Part shown: positions 44,137 to 52,640 of the stretch, piece by piece
Layout of the letters: each line of letters opens with the position of its first letter
How positions within the stretch are numbered: position 1 is the first letter of the stretch
DNA from: Massilia forsythiae
Lineage (GTDB): Bacteria; Pseudomonadota; Gammaproteobacteria; Burkholderiales; Burkholderiaceae_D
Assembly: GCF_012849555.1 (NCBI RefSeq)
Contig: NZ_CP051685.1
Span: forward strand, 3,224,001 to 3,288,000
Direction of reading: 5' to 3'
Length of the DNA stretch: 64,000 nt
Program-made: the position numbers and the translations under genes
Notes under the pieces: generated by a model
The model's input: the letters and a program-made list of their open reading frames with translations, nothing else
The model's database searches: none
What the model was told of the DNA's origin: nothing

Positions 44137-44693
44137 GCATTGTCTTCCAGGTAGATGCGCACATGTTCCCGTTCCAGCGTCTGCTTGAGCAGGTGAGTGT
44201 GGCCTTCGGCGTCGGTAGTGCCGTGCTCGACGCTGCCGTCCTCGCGCTCGATGGCGTAGTCGACGTAGGCAAGCGGTTCGCCGCTGCCGGCACCCAACAG
44301 CACGTAACGGTCGTCGTAGCGGCCGGGTACCCACAGCGCTTCGTCCTGCGCTGCGGCGGCGAGGCCGGGGGCAGCCGGTGCAGCCGCCGCCGGCTGGAAA
44401 TAAGCTGTGGTAACCGGTGCGCCGGATGGGTCGTCAATGCCATGAATACCGTTGAGGGTCGACATCAGCGGGCAGCCACCGCTGGTTTGGTCGCCATGCA
44501 GCGCCTGCGGCAGGCCATCCGGCAATGTAAAGTGGTGCGGCCCTGCCTTGACCACGCAGTTCTTCCCGCATTTCATGGGACTGCCGTCATGGGCGAGTGG
44601 CTTGCCATGGCTCGTATAGGCCGGGTGTCCGTGTTCTACGTGACCGCCGCATGCCGCGGCATCGCCTTCACGTATCCAACCGATGATACTCAT
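44133..44693 (-). CDS. PAAR-domain T6SS tip protein with C-terminal adaptor
   Basis: Protein of 186 residues: an N-terminal PAAR domain (IREGDAAACGGHVEHGHPAY, CGKNCVVKAGPHHF, GGCPLMS; His/Cys residues for metal at the tip) and a small C-terminal domain (YVDYAIEREDGSVEHGTTD, EGHTHLLKQTLE, HVRIYL) that recurs on VgrG/PAAR proteins as a cargo connector. The ATG at 44693 is chosen for its GGGGTTA ribosome-like sequence; an ATG at 44726 is in frame. First gene of the PAAR-toxin-candidate immunity unit. Confidence 0.85.
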   Translation of the reverse strand: MSIIGWIREGDAAACGGHVEHGHPAYTSHGKPLAHDGSPMKCGKNCVVKAGPHHFTLPDGLPQALHGDQTSGGCPLMSTLNGIHGIDDPSGAPVTTAYFQPAAAAPAAPGLAAAAQDEALWVPGRYDDRYVLLGAGSGEPLAYVDYAIEREDGSVEHGTTDAEGHTHLLKQTLEREHVRIYLEDNA

Positions 44694-44910
44694 GGTAGTA
44701 ACCCCGTATTGACAGGACGGATTCATATTTTAACAGCAACAAAATACAGCCCGAAACGTATCGTGCTCCACAGCGGCCATGCAAACCAAGAGCCACGAAC
44801 GTGACAATCCATGAGTTTTTCTCGGTGGCAATTTGCTATGCTGACTGGAATGGCCGGTTTGCGTTATCGCCGCAATGCGTGCCTGTCCCGCTCAACCAAT
44901 TCAAGAAACA

Positions 44911-45645
44911 ATGAACCAGCAAAAAAAACCAGCGTCCATGATGGCCTTGACCTTGGCGGCATGCCTTTCATTTCCAGCGGCTGTGAATGCAGCAGAGTCG
45001 CCGCGCGATCCGTCGGCCGTAATTGCGTCCCTTGGCAACCGTATCTATTCGCTGGCAGAAACGACAGGAAAGACCGACGACATGGTCGCGGCCGAAACCG
45101 AGGCGGCCAACGAGATACGCCGCTATATTGCGAATGGTTTGACGAAGGGATTGCTGGCGAAGGAAAAGGGAAAGGGGTCGCCGCTGGCGCTGGCCGCCTA
45201 TCTCGGCTATCCGAACGTGGTCGACGCATTACTGACATCCGATAGCGTCAGGCGCCATGTCAACGATGTCGACGAAATGGGAATGACACCATGGATTGCG
45301 TCCACCCTGTCGCTAAGGCAGAGCATGCCGGCGTGTAATCCGCAGATCGCGGAAAACGTGCTCGCATTGGTGCCGATCATTGTCACGCAGCCTTATTACG
45401 TATCGAACCCGGTGGCGCCGTATCGGAAGACACGCGAGTTGCTGGCGCAGGCGGGAGCGTCGGCCGACATGAGCAAGGCGAAGGAAATATGGTTTGGCGT
45501 TTGCAAGAACCAGTCGGCTGACGGAAAAAAGAAGGTGCGTGACAGCACGGACATGCAAAAGACGGTGCAGGAACTCGGCATGGCGGAATTAAGCGCGCAG
45601 CTTTCCAACTTGCAGAAGAAGATGGGAAGCGGGTCGGGAAAGTAA
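44911..45645 (+). CDS. secreted ankyrin-like protein beside the T6SS payload genes
   Basis: Protein of 244 residues with a signal peptide (about 1-28, AAVNAAES). It has ankyrin-like helices (GSPLALAAYLGYPNVVDALL, and GMTPWIASTLSL) and two cysteines (MPACNPQ, GVCKNQS). Divergent from the PAAR unit across 217 bases. Ankyrin-type secreted proteins occur as immunity to T6SS effectors, and this one could be an orphan immunity gene. That is inference from location and fold only. The start ATG at 44911 leads directly to the signal peptide. Confidence 0.6.
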   Translation: MNQQKKPASMMALTLAACLSFPAAVNAAESPRDPSAVIASLGNRIYSLAETTGKTDDMVAAETEAANEIRRYIANGLTKGLLAKEKGKGSPLALAAYLGYPNVVDALLTSDSVRRHVNDVDEMGMTPWIASTLSLRQSMPACNPQIAENVLALVPIIVTQPYYVSNPVAPYRKTRELLAQAGASADMSKAKEIWFGVCKNQSADGKKKVRDSTDMQKTVQELGMAELSAQLSNLQKKMGSGSGK

Positions 45646-45809
45646 TCACGGTGAAGGTGAGCGGGGTCGCCATGAGATCCACCGACACGGGTTTCGGGGC
45701 GAGGGGCGCGGCCCACCGATGCGTCGTCGAAGACAGGACGCTTGCTGGTACGGCGAGACGAAGCCAAGGCGGCCATGGGGTTCGTGTCAGTGGCGCTCAG
45801 GCAACCGCT

Positions 45810-47903
45810 TCAAACCTCGGTCATCCTGGATGCGGTGCTGCCGAACGCGATCCGGCCATGCTCGAGCCGAATCACCCGGTCGGCCGCGGCAATGGTCTCG
45901 CTGCGATGCGCCACCACGATGCGCGTGATCTTGAGCGCCTTCAGCGCGGCATTGATCGCGCCCTCGCAAGCCGCATCCACGTGCGAGGTGGCTTCGTCCA
46001 GCACCAGCAGGCGCGGGCGCCGGTACAGGGCGCGCGCCAGCAGCAGGCGCTGCTTCTGGCCGCCGGACAGCGCCGCGCCCATGTCGCCCACCGGCGTCTC
46101 GGCGCGCAGCGGCATCGCCATCACGTCGCCGGCCAGGGCGGCGGTGCGCAGGCAGTGCCAGACCCACTCCATGTCGATCGCCTCGTCGAAAAAGGCGACG
46201 TTCTCGGCGATCGTGCCGCTCAGCAGTTCGTCGTCCTGCATCACCACGCCCAGGCCGCGCCGCACCGCCTTCGGTCCCCACGCCGCCAGCGGCTGGCCGT
46301 CCAGCAGCACCTCGCCGGCGCTGGCCGGATACAGCCCGCACAGCACTTTCAGCAGGGTCGACTTGCCGGCGCCGGACGGGCCGACGATGGCGACGAACTC
46401 GCCCGGCGCGACCCGCAGCGACAGGTTCGAAAACACCGGCCGCTCGTGCGGCGCGTAGGCGAACGCCAGGCCGCGCAGTTCGATGCCGCCGGCGATCTCG
46501 ATGCCGGCGCACGCCGGCGGCGCGTCGATGTCCTTTTCCTTGGGCGTGAGCACGATGTCGGCCAGGCGGTGGCTGTACAGGCTCGTCGTGCGCCATTTGA
46601 TGTACTGGTCCACCAGCAGCGCCGCCTTGGCGGAAAACTGGGTCTGGTAGCTGAGGAAGGCGTACAGCACGCCGATCGTCATTTGGCCGTCGATGATGGC
46701 GCGCACGCCCATCCAGGTCAGCACGATGCGCAGCAAGCCGTCGAGCAGCGACTGGATCGTGGAAAAGGAGAGATTGGCCAGCGTCAGGCGCTGGTCCTGG
46801 CGCAGGCTGTCGGCCAGCTTTTGCGACCAGTGCAGTTCGCGCTCGTTTTCCGCGCCCATCACCTTCAGCGTCTGGATCGCGCGCACGGTCTCGATGCGCT
46901 TGCCATTCTCGGCGATCCTGGCCATCATCGCCGCGCCGCCGAATTTCATGTTCAGCGGCAGCGCCGCCAGCCGGGTCAGCGCGTACAGCAGCAGCCCGCC
47001 CAGCGTGACCAGGCTCAGCGGCAGGGACACGAAGGCCATCATGGCGAGGGTGACGATGGCCAGGATGCCGTCCACCACCGCCGACACCAGCGTGCCCGAG
47101 ACCAGGTCGCGCACCGGGCCGATGGCGTCGAAGCGCGACAGCACGTCGGCCAGCCGGCGCCGCTGGAACCACGGCAGCGGCAGGCGCACCATGTGGCGGA
47201 ACAGGCGCGTCGTCATGTCCCAGCCGAGCGCGCTGGTCAGGCGCGCCACCAGCACCCCGCGCAGGAGGGACGCGCAGGCATTGAAGGCACAGAACAGGCC
47301 GAAGCCCCAGGCCAGCACGCTCAAGAGCTGGGCATCGCCCTTGAGCGCCGCCTCGTCCACCGCCAGCTGGATGAAGAAGGGCGTCGCTACCATGTAAATT
47401 TGCAGCAGCACCGACAGCAGCAGGATTTGCAGCAGCGGCGACCAGGTGTCGCGGCCGAAGCGGAACCAGGAGGCGGTCGCCAGTTCGCTGGGCGCGCTGC
47501 GCCGCTTGAATTCCGGGCTGGCGCGCAGTTCGAGCGCGGCGCCGGTGAATTGTTGCGAGAGTTCCTTGGCGGTCGGCGTGATGCGGCCGACCGCGGGATC
47601 GTGCACCACCAGCCGCGAGCGGCCGGCCTTGACCAGCACGACGAAATGCTGGAAACCCCAATGCAGGATCGCCGGCGTGCGCAGCTGCGCCAGTTCCTCG
47701 ATCTCGCAACTCACCGCGCGCCCGGTCATGCCCATGTGGGTGGCGATGTCGCGCACCTCGCGCATGGTCAGGCCGCGCGAGGACATCGGATACAGGCGCC
47801 GCAGCGTGGCCAGGTCGACGCCGACGCCGAGCTGTTGCGAGGCGACGGCCAGGCATACCAGGCCGCAGTCGGCGACTTCGTCCTGCAAAGGGTAGTCATG
47901 CAT
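45810..47903 (-). CDS. peptidase-containing ABC exporter (C39 family, CvaB/SunT-like)
   Basis: Type I exporter of 697 residues that would cleave a double-glycine leader and translocate the cargo. The C39 peptidase has Cys13 (ADCGLVCLA), His86 (GFQHFVV) and Asp102 (VHDPAVG), all in place. Six TM helices cover about residues 160-430. The ATPase has Walker A GPSGAGKST, signature LSGGQKQR and Walker B LLVLDEATS. It is the last gene of a minus-strand operon that begins with its likely HlyD partner and includes a protein with a matching GG leader. Confidence 0.93.
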   Translation of the reverse strand: MHDYPLQDEVADCGLVCLAVASQQLGVGVDLATLRRLYPMSSRGLTMREVRDIATHMGMTGRAVSCEIEELAQLRTPAILHWGFQHFVVLVKAGRSRLVVHDPAVGRITPTAKELSQQFTGAALELRASPEFKRRSAPSELATASWFRFGRDTWSPLLQILLLSVLLQIYMVATPFFIQLAVDEAALKGDAQLLSVLAWGFGLFCAFNACASLLRGVLVARLTSALGWDMTTRLFRHMVRLPLPWFQRRRLADVLSRFDAIGPVRDLVSGTLVSAVVDGILAIVTLAMMAFVSLPLSLVTLGGLLLYALTRLAALPLNMKFGGAAMMARIAENGKRIETVRAIQTLKVMGAENERELHWSQKLADSLRQDQRLTLANLSFSTIQSLLDGLLRIVLTWMGVRAIIDGQMTIGVLYAFLSYQTQFSAKAALLVDQYIKWRTTSLYSHRLADIVLTPKEKDIDAPPACAGIEIAGGIELRGLAFAYAPHERPVFSNLSLRVAPGEFVAIVGPSGAGKSTLLKVLCGLYPASAGEVLLDGQPLAAWGPKAVRRGLGVVMQDDELLSGTIAENVAFFDEAIDMEWVWHCLRTAALAGDVMAMPLRAETPVGDMGAALSGGQKQRLLLARALYRRPRLLVLDEATSHVDAACEGAINAALKALKITRIVVAHRSETIAAADRVIRLEHGRIAFGSTASRMTEV

Positions 47904-47935
47904 GATAGGCGTTTCCAGTCATCGTCATGGCGGAC

Positions 47936-48424
47936 TCATTCCATCCGCTTGTTCAACACGTACTCTTCCTTTTCATCGTGTAAGCCATCGTCGCTGTCCA
48001 GGTTTCCTCCTTTGTCGATGATCACCGTGTAGCTGACCGGCCTGGCGCCGCCGGGGGTGACCTTGTATCCCAGGAAAAACAGGTACAGGCCCGGCTGGCC
48101 GCAGGCAGTCGCCAGCTTGCCGTACAGGTTGTTGCCCAGCAGGGCGTGTCCCAGGGGCGATGTGCTCAGGTCCACCGGCGCCGGCGTATCCGTATCCGAT
48201 TCGGCCTGGAAACGGACTGCTTTCGCGCTCCTGTCGAATGCCAGGGAATAGCTGGCTTCCTTGCAACTGGCCCGATAGGTCACGGACGCCGCCGGGGCCA
48301 GCCGTGGATGGCCACCGGCGTGGATCGTGACCGTGTCGCTCAATAGGCCTGATACGCCCGATGTGCCCGCGCAAGCCAGCAGGGGAAATGCGCACAGCGT
48401 CCCCATTCCCATTCTTGTTTTCAT
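47936..48424 (-). CDS. lipoprotein, tandem paralog B
   Basis: Lipoprotein of 162 residues with signal and lipobox (FPLLAC, Cys about 18). The mature domain is beta-rich with conserved cysteines (YRASCKEASYSLAFD, ATACGQPGLYL) and ends with an acidic/basic tail (DEKEEYVLNKRME). About half of its residues match the neighbouring gene 48515-48979. As part of the export operon it may act in self-protection or cargo handling at the membrane. No named family recognised. Confidence 0.7.
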   Translation of the reverse strand: MKTRMGMGTLCAFPLLACAGTSGVSGLLSDTVTIHAGGHPRLAPAASVTYRASCKEASYSLAFDRSAKAVRFQAESDTDTPAPVDLSTSPLGHALLGNNLYGKLATACGQPGLYLFFLGYKVTPGGARPVSYTVIIDKGGNLDSDDGLHDEKEEYVLNKRME

Positions 48425-48514
48425 TCATCGACCTTTCCAGATACGTGAAAGCCCTCTGCGGAGCCGTCGGCATCCCGCAGGGGGTAGATAGGCGCATTTC
48501 ACCAAGACCGGAAT

Positions 48515-48979
48515 TCACTCCATCGAGTTGCGCAATATTTCGTTTTCGTTCGTTTCATACAGCGGTTCGTTGTGACTCAGGATGCCTCCCTTTTCGATGA
48601 TCACCATATAGCCCACCGGTTTCGGGCCGTTGGCGCCGGCCTTGTAGCCGTTGAATTGCAGGTACAAACCCGGCATGCCGCAGGCGAGTGTCACCTTGCC
48701 ATGCAGTTTCTTGTCCAGAAAAATCTGCCCCAATGGCGACCTGGCCAACTCCACCGGCGCCGATACATCGCCTTCGACGTGGAAAGCGACGGTTTTCGCC
48801 GTCCCGTCGGATTCCAGCGCATAGGTTGCCTCCGGGCAGGTGGCGCGGTACGTCACCGACGACGACACGGCGGACTTGGGATGTCCGCCGGCGCTGGCCG
48901 TGACCGTGTTGCCGGGTACGCTTGCGCAAGCCAGCAGAGGAAACGCGCATATCATCCCCAGACCCATTTTTGTTTTCAT
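48515..48979 (-). CDS. lipoprotein, tandem paralog A
   Basis: Lipoprotein of 154 residues, paralogous to the next gene throughout: same lipobox context (CAFPLLACA), the same AGGHPK/VTYRATCPEA block, SPLGQIFLDKKLHGKVTLACGMPGLYLQF, and the same ending pattern (NENEILRNSME). The duplication within one operon suggests either dosage or divergence to recognise different variants, as is typical of immunity proteins. Function unknown. Confidence 0.7.
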   Translation of the reverse strand: MKTKMGLGMICAFPLLACASVPGNTVTASAGGHPKSAVSSSVTYRATCPEATYALESDGTAKTVAFHVEGDVSAPVELARSPLGQIFLDKKLHGKVTLACGMPGLYLQFNGYKAGANGPKPVGYMVIIEKGGILSHNEPLYETNENEILRNSME

Positions 48980-49045
48980 TCATTCACCTTTTTTAGATGT
49001 GGCGCTTCAAAGCGATTGCGCTGTTCCATGGCTTCTCTTCATCAA

Positions 49046-49720
49046 TCAAAAGTCTTTCGAAATGTCGGCACCGGGTTTGTCGAAGCGGGAACCCTTGTGG
49101 TATTCGAAAGAATCGCCGGATTTCATGTCGACGATGTACATCAGCGCATTCGGATCGACACGGGGTTGCGACAGCATGTCCCTGTAGCTGTCGATGTCGT
49201 GCCTGGAAGGCCGGCTCTGGTCGATGCTGAAGTCGTATGGATGGTCATGGACCCAGGCGACGACGGTGTCGCCCGGCTGCAGCGTGTAGCCGGTCGTGAC
49301 GCTATCGAAGTCGCCGCTGCTGATCGGACCCACCTTCAGCGTACCTTCGCCCGTGCGGACGATCATGCAGCCATGTTCGTTGCCGTCGAGGTTGGCCAGC
49401 GCCTTGATCTGGGTCGCCGCTTCCAGCACCACGTTGCGGACGGTGTCGATGTGGACGTTGGCCGGCGCGAATTCCGGCACCGGGCTGGCATGATGCTGTC
49501 CGACCCCGTAGTCGCCGGCAACACCGCCGCCGCCGCCGGCGTCGCTGTTGCCGTCGCCGTTGCCGTAGCCGCCCCAGGCGCCGCCGCCGGCGTCGCCCGG
49601 ATACCACGGCTCGGGCTCGGCATGGCCGACGATGGTGATGCTGGTGGTCCAGGAGTTCCAAGTCGACACCTTGCGGCCACCGGCGATCAGGTCCAGGACG
49701 TCATCAGGAATAGTGCGCAT
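49046..49720 (-). CDS. double-glycine-leader protein with JAMM/DUF4329-like domain, probable exported cargo
   Basis: Protein of 224 residues. The first 15 residues, MRTIPDDVLDLIAGG, form a textbook Gram-negative double-glycine leader (acidic/hydrophobic spacing before GG at 14-15). A Gly/Asn/Asp-rich linker follows (about 35-80). The C-terminal domain carries a JAMM-like zinc motif: Glu115, HDHP (His158, His160), then PSRHD (Ser172, Asp175), in a DUF4329/JAB-like context. ATG at 49720 has an AAAGG site; the TTG upstream is rejected because it would lengthen the leader. Likely processed and exported by the C39 exporter. Target unknown. Confidence 0.75.
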   Translation of the reverse strand: MRTIPDDVLDLIAGGRKVSTWNSWTTSITIVGHAEPEPWYPGDAGGGAWGGYGNGDGNSDAGGGGGVAGDYGVGQHHASPVPEFAPANVHIDTVRNVVLEAATQIKALANLDGNEHGCMIVRTGEGTLKVGPISSGDFDSVTTGYTLQPGDTVVAWVHDHPYDFSIDQSRPSRHDIDSYRDMLSQPRVDPNALMYIVDMKSGDSFEYHKGSRFDKPGADISKDF

Positions 49721-49733
49721 TTCAATCAACCTT

Positions 49734-50987
49734 TTAAATGTGAATCGGAAAATCGTTCAAGATAAGCAGTGCATCGCGTTCCGCGCGGTGCTCGGTATAA
49801 AAGCCGGACAAGTTGATGAGCAGCTTGGCGTCCAGCGCGGGATCGCCCGTGGAGACGGCAAGTTCGACGTTATGGATGGGCTCGGCCATACGCCGCAATT
49901 CTCTGAATCGCAGTAACAGATCCTCCTTTCTGTGGGCTTGCACGAAAAACGTGATGGAGCGCTCGGGATGCCGGGCGCACAGCGAATCCAGCGTGGTCAG
50001 GGCGAATTGGACGCTGCCGAAAGCGGATAAGGCATGCGCGAAATCGGCGATCGACCGGACGAATCCGCTATCCGCCGTGTGCCTGACACCGTGATCGGGA
50101 AGGGCCAGGAGTTCGCGCATCGACACGGGAAATGGCGCGATCTTGTTGAGATCGAATCGGCGGCCCGGTTCCGCGCCGATTGGACGTGAGTCCAGCAGTG
50201 ACGCGATTTCCGCCAGCGGATCGGAGAAAACCGGATCGGAAGCGCCCCGCAGGCGAAATGCGCAATAGGCGCACAATAATTCGGCCAGGTAATCGAGCAC
50301 CGGCAGGTAATCGCCGCCGATATTCGCGCGCGCCAATAATTCTTCGACATCGCCTGCGCCTGGCCGGCACAATTCGGTCAAGGGCAGGTAATGCGCATCC
50401 GGATAATGCCGGCGCAACACCAGGTTGAAGACGATGCGTGCGGTCCTGCCGTTACCGTCGGTAAAAGGGTGCGCCGTCAGCAGGACCAGGTAGGCATTCA
50501 GCGCATCCAGCACCGGGTGTCCGCTCGCCATGGCATCCAGGCGCCTGTGCAACGGATCGGCCGGCGCCGGCGGCGCCAGCCGCAGCCAGGGCAGGAAGGT
50601 GATGGTCAGGTCGACACGGCGCAATGTTTCCTGGCTGCCGAACAGCGCGCTGCGCACGCGTCGGGCGAGCGCATACAGCGACACGCCCGCAAATCCTTCT
50701 GCAAATTCGCCCGCCATGGCGGCGAAGCGCGCCACCACCGCGCGTTCCGAGGTCATGGCATGGGTCTGTTCCCCGCGCGCCAGCACGGCGGCGCGGATGG
50801 CCGGCCGCACCGCGATCGCCGGCGTCGGGGCGAACGCAAACTGGCGTAGCGCATCGTAGCCGGTGTCCGGCAGCGGCAGGCAGCGCATCAGGGCGATTTC
50901 CAGTCGCGCCAAGCGTTCCCGGGTGGCGGGCGGCAGCGCGGCCCACCGCAGCGGCTGGTGCAGCCGCGCAGTCGTCGGTCGATCCAT
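49734..50987 (-). CDS. Fic-domain protein in the export operon
   Basis: Protein of 417 residues with an intact Fic active-site motif, HPFTDGNGRTAR, His about residue 173, so AMPylation-type nucleotidyl transfer is plausible. An N-terminal helical region precedes it. The C-terminal part (from about 290) does not resemble a known DNA-binding wHTH and ends with a beta-rich domain of its own (ITFFVQAHRKEDLLL, NVELAVSTGDPALDAKLLINL). It has no signal peptide or GG leader. It lies 10 bases after the adaptor gene and 13 bases before the cargo ATG. Confidence 0.8.
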   Translation of the reverse strand: MDRPTTARLHQPLRWAALPPATRERLARLEIALMRCLPLPDTGYDALRQFAFAPTPAIAVRPAIRAAVLARGEQTHAMTSERAVVARFAAMAGEFAEGFAGVSLYALARRVRSALFGSQETLRRVDLTITFLPWLRLAPPAPADPLHRRLDAMASGHPVLDALNAYLVLLTAHPFTDGNGRTARIVFNLVLRRHYPDAHYLPLTELCRPGAGDVEELLARANIGGDYLPVLDYLAELLCAYCAFRLRGASDPVFSDPLAEIASLLDSRPIGAEPGRRFDLNKIAPFPVSMRELLALPDHGVRHTADSGFVRSIADFAHALSAFGSVQFALTTLDSLCARHPERSITFFVQAHRKEDLLLRFRELRRMAEPIHNVELAVSTGDPALDAKLLINLSGFYTEHRAERDALLILNDFPIHI

Positions 50988-50997
50988 GGGCCACCCG

Positions 50998-52320
50998 TCA
51001 GTCGAGGAAGCGCTTGCCGGCCACGCGCACCGGCTCGAACAGCAGGTCGAGCAGGGAGCGCTCTTCGAGCACCAGGTCGGCGTTCAGGCGCATGCCCGGC
51101 GCCAGCGGCCATTGCTGGCCATAGGCGTCGAGTTTGCCGTGCCGGACCGCCACCCGCACCCGGAACAGTGCTTCGCGCGGCTCCAGCGGCAAGGGGATTT
51201 CCTTGGGCAGCAACGGGCTGCCGGCGACGTCCACCACGGTGCCGGCGGCGGCGCCGAAGGTGTGGAAGGGGAAGGCGTCGTACATCAGGCGCACCCTGGC
51301 GCCGGGCTTGACGAAGCCGATGGCGCGCGAGGGCGCCCACAGCTCGGCTTCCAGCGCCACCTCGTCGGCCTTGCCGGCGGCCGGCACGATGACGGCGATG
51401 GTCTGGTCGGCCGTCACGCTGGCGCCTTCGTGCGCCGAGATCGCGGTGACATAGCCGGCCACCGGCGCCGCCACGCTGGCGGCCAGCTGGGCGTCCGAAT
51501 TCAGCTGGTGCGCCAGCAATTCGCCGCGCGCGCTGTCGGCTTCCGAGCGCGCCAGTTCGGCCTCGGCATGCAGCCGGCGCAATTGATGGGCGACCTGGTC
51601 GATCTGGTTTTGCTGCAGCGCCCGGTCGCGCCGGGCCTGTTCGCCCTGCTGCTGCAGGTTGAGGACCGCGTCTTCCTGCTGGCGCAGCGCCGCGGCCGAG
51701 ATCATGCCCTTGTCCGCCAGGCTCTTCTGCGCGGCATAGGTGTCGCGCTGCAGCGCCAGCCTGCGCCCGAGCAGGCGTTCGAGGTCGGCGCAGCGGGCCA
51801 CGTCGGCCAGCAGGCCGTCGCGGCGGCGCGCCAGTTCCTCCACCTGTTCGCCGATCTGCTGCAGGCGGGCGCGGGTCTGGCGCTGCAAGGCCTGTTGCTG
51901 CATGTCCTGCACGCTTTTCAGTTCGCGCTCCAGGTTCTGGCCGCTTTTCAAGGCCTGGTGCGAGGCGATCACCGCGATGGCCTGGCCGGCCCGCACGAAT
52001 TCGCCTTCCTTGACCAATACCCGTTCCGCGATACCGGCAATCGCCGGATTGACGCGGATGGCGCCGGCTTTCGGTACGATCTGGCCGCTGACGGTTTCGC
52101 GGCGCGCGTACCTGGCCATGGCAAGAAACGAAATGGCCGTGACCATGATGCCGACGAACAAGAGGGTCAATAACCAGCCCAGCGAACCGGATGTCTTGAA
52201 AGGCGAAATGCGATCGTGCTTATTCGCGTCGACCGCGGCTTGCCTGAAATAGGGAAGGGCGGGCGTTTGAATACAACTGTCTTCTTTTGCTACGGCAATG
52301 GGAGCGGCGCGAAAAGTCAT
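50998..52320 (-). CDS. HlyD/CvaA-type periplasmic adaptor of the peptidase exporter
   Basis: Membrane-fusion protein of 440 residues: a cytoplasmic N terminus, one TM helix (about residues 50-75, LGWLLTLLFVGIMVTAISFL), biotinyl-lipoyl half (VKEGEFVRAGQAIAVIA), a long coiled coil (about 150-270), and the second lipoyl half plus barrel (APVAGYVTAISAHEGASV). It is typical of adaptors for C39 exporters (CvaA/RaxA-like). I take the ATG at 52320; a TTG at 52416 is in frame but unlikely. First gene of the six-gene operon; an outer-membrane TolC must come from elsewhere. Confidence 0.88.
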   Translation of the reverse strand: MTFRAAPIAVAKEDSCIQTPALPYFRQAAVDANKHDRISPFKTSGSLGWLLTLLFVGIMVTAISFLAMARYARRETVSGQIVPKAGAIRVNPAIAGIAERVLVKEGEFVRAGQAIAVIASHQALKSGQNLERELKSVQDMQQQALQRQTRARLQQIGEQVEELARRRDGLLADVARCADLERLLGRRLALQRDTYAAQKSLADKGMISAAALRQQEDAVLNLQQQGEQARRDRALQQNQIDQVAHQLRRLHAEAELARSEADSARGELLAHQLNSDAQLAASVAAPVAGYVTAISAHEGASVTADQTIAVIVPAAGKADEVALEAELWAPSRAIGFVKPGARVRLMYDAFPFHTFGAAAGTVVDVAGSPLLPKEIPLPLEPREALFRVRVAVRHGKLDAYGQQWPLAPGMRLNADLVLEERSLLDLLFEPVRVAGKRFLD

Positions 52321-52640
52321 GGGCAAAAATTGAAAGAGGCGAAAACGCCATTTCGGTTTGGCGAGAGAGTCGCTACTGTAGAGGACTGCCTTCGCTGACT
52401 TTTCAATTTGCGCCAATAGTGCGCCAAGCCGGTAAACGAACTAAACGGTGCACATGTGTATTCCTGATGCAATACATTAAGTGGGGAGAGTTTTTGAGAG
52501 TTTCTTTAAAAACCTGTTTATGGAATTGCTTATCTAAAATAAAAATGCCCGTGATATACACGGGCATTCAATTTACTGCCGCAATAAAAGTTCGCAATGA
52601 TTTGCTTGGAACTTCAATGCAGTATCAGAGTCGTAAGTTA
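52321..52640. other. 320-base gene-free region between export operon and lactonase gene
   Basis: AT-richer than its surroundings. It should contain the leftward promoter of the export operon (no confident -35/-10 pair chosen) and holds the intrinsic terminator of the pgi-lactonase transcript near 52544-52568. No coding sequence is seen. Confidence 0.6.
52533..52568 (-). terminator. intrinsic terminator of the pgi-lactonase operon
   Basis: Stem AATGCCCGTG/CACGGGCATT (10 pairs, loop ATATA). On the minus strand it is followed by a TTTTATTTT run (52533-52545), a classical Rho-independent terminator about 70 bases past the lactonase stop. Confidence 0.85.

Noticed and set aside
37113-44693. Complete type VI secretion apparatus
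   Set aside because: Only VgrG, PAAR and payload genes are present; no sheath, baseplate, ClpV, TssJLM or Hcp genes in the window.
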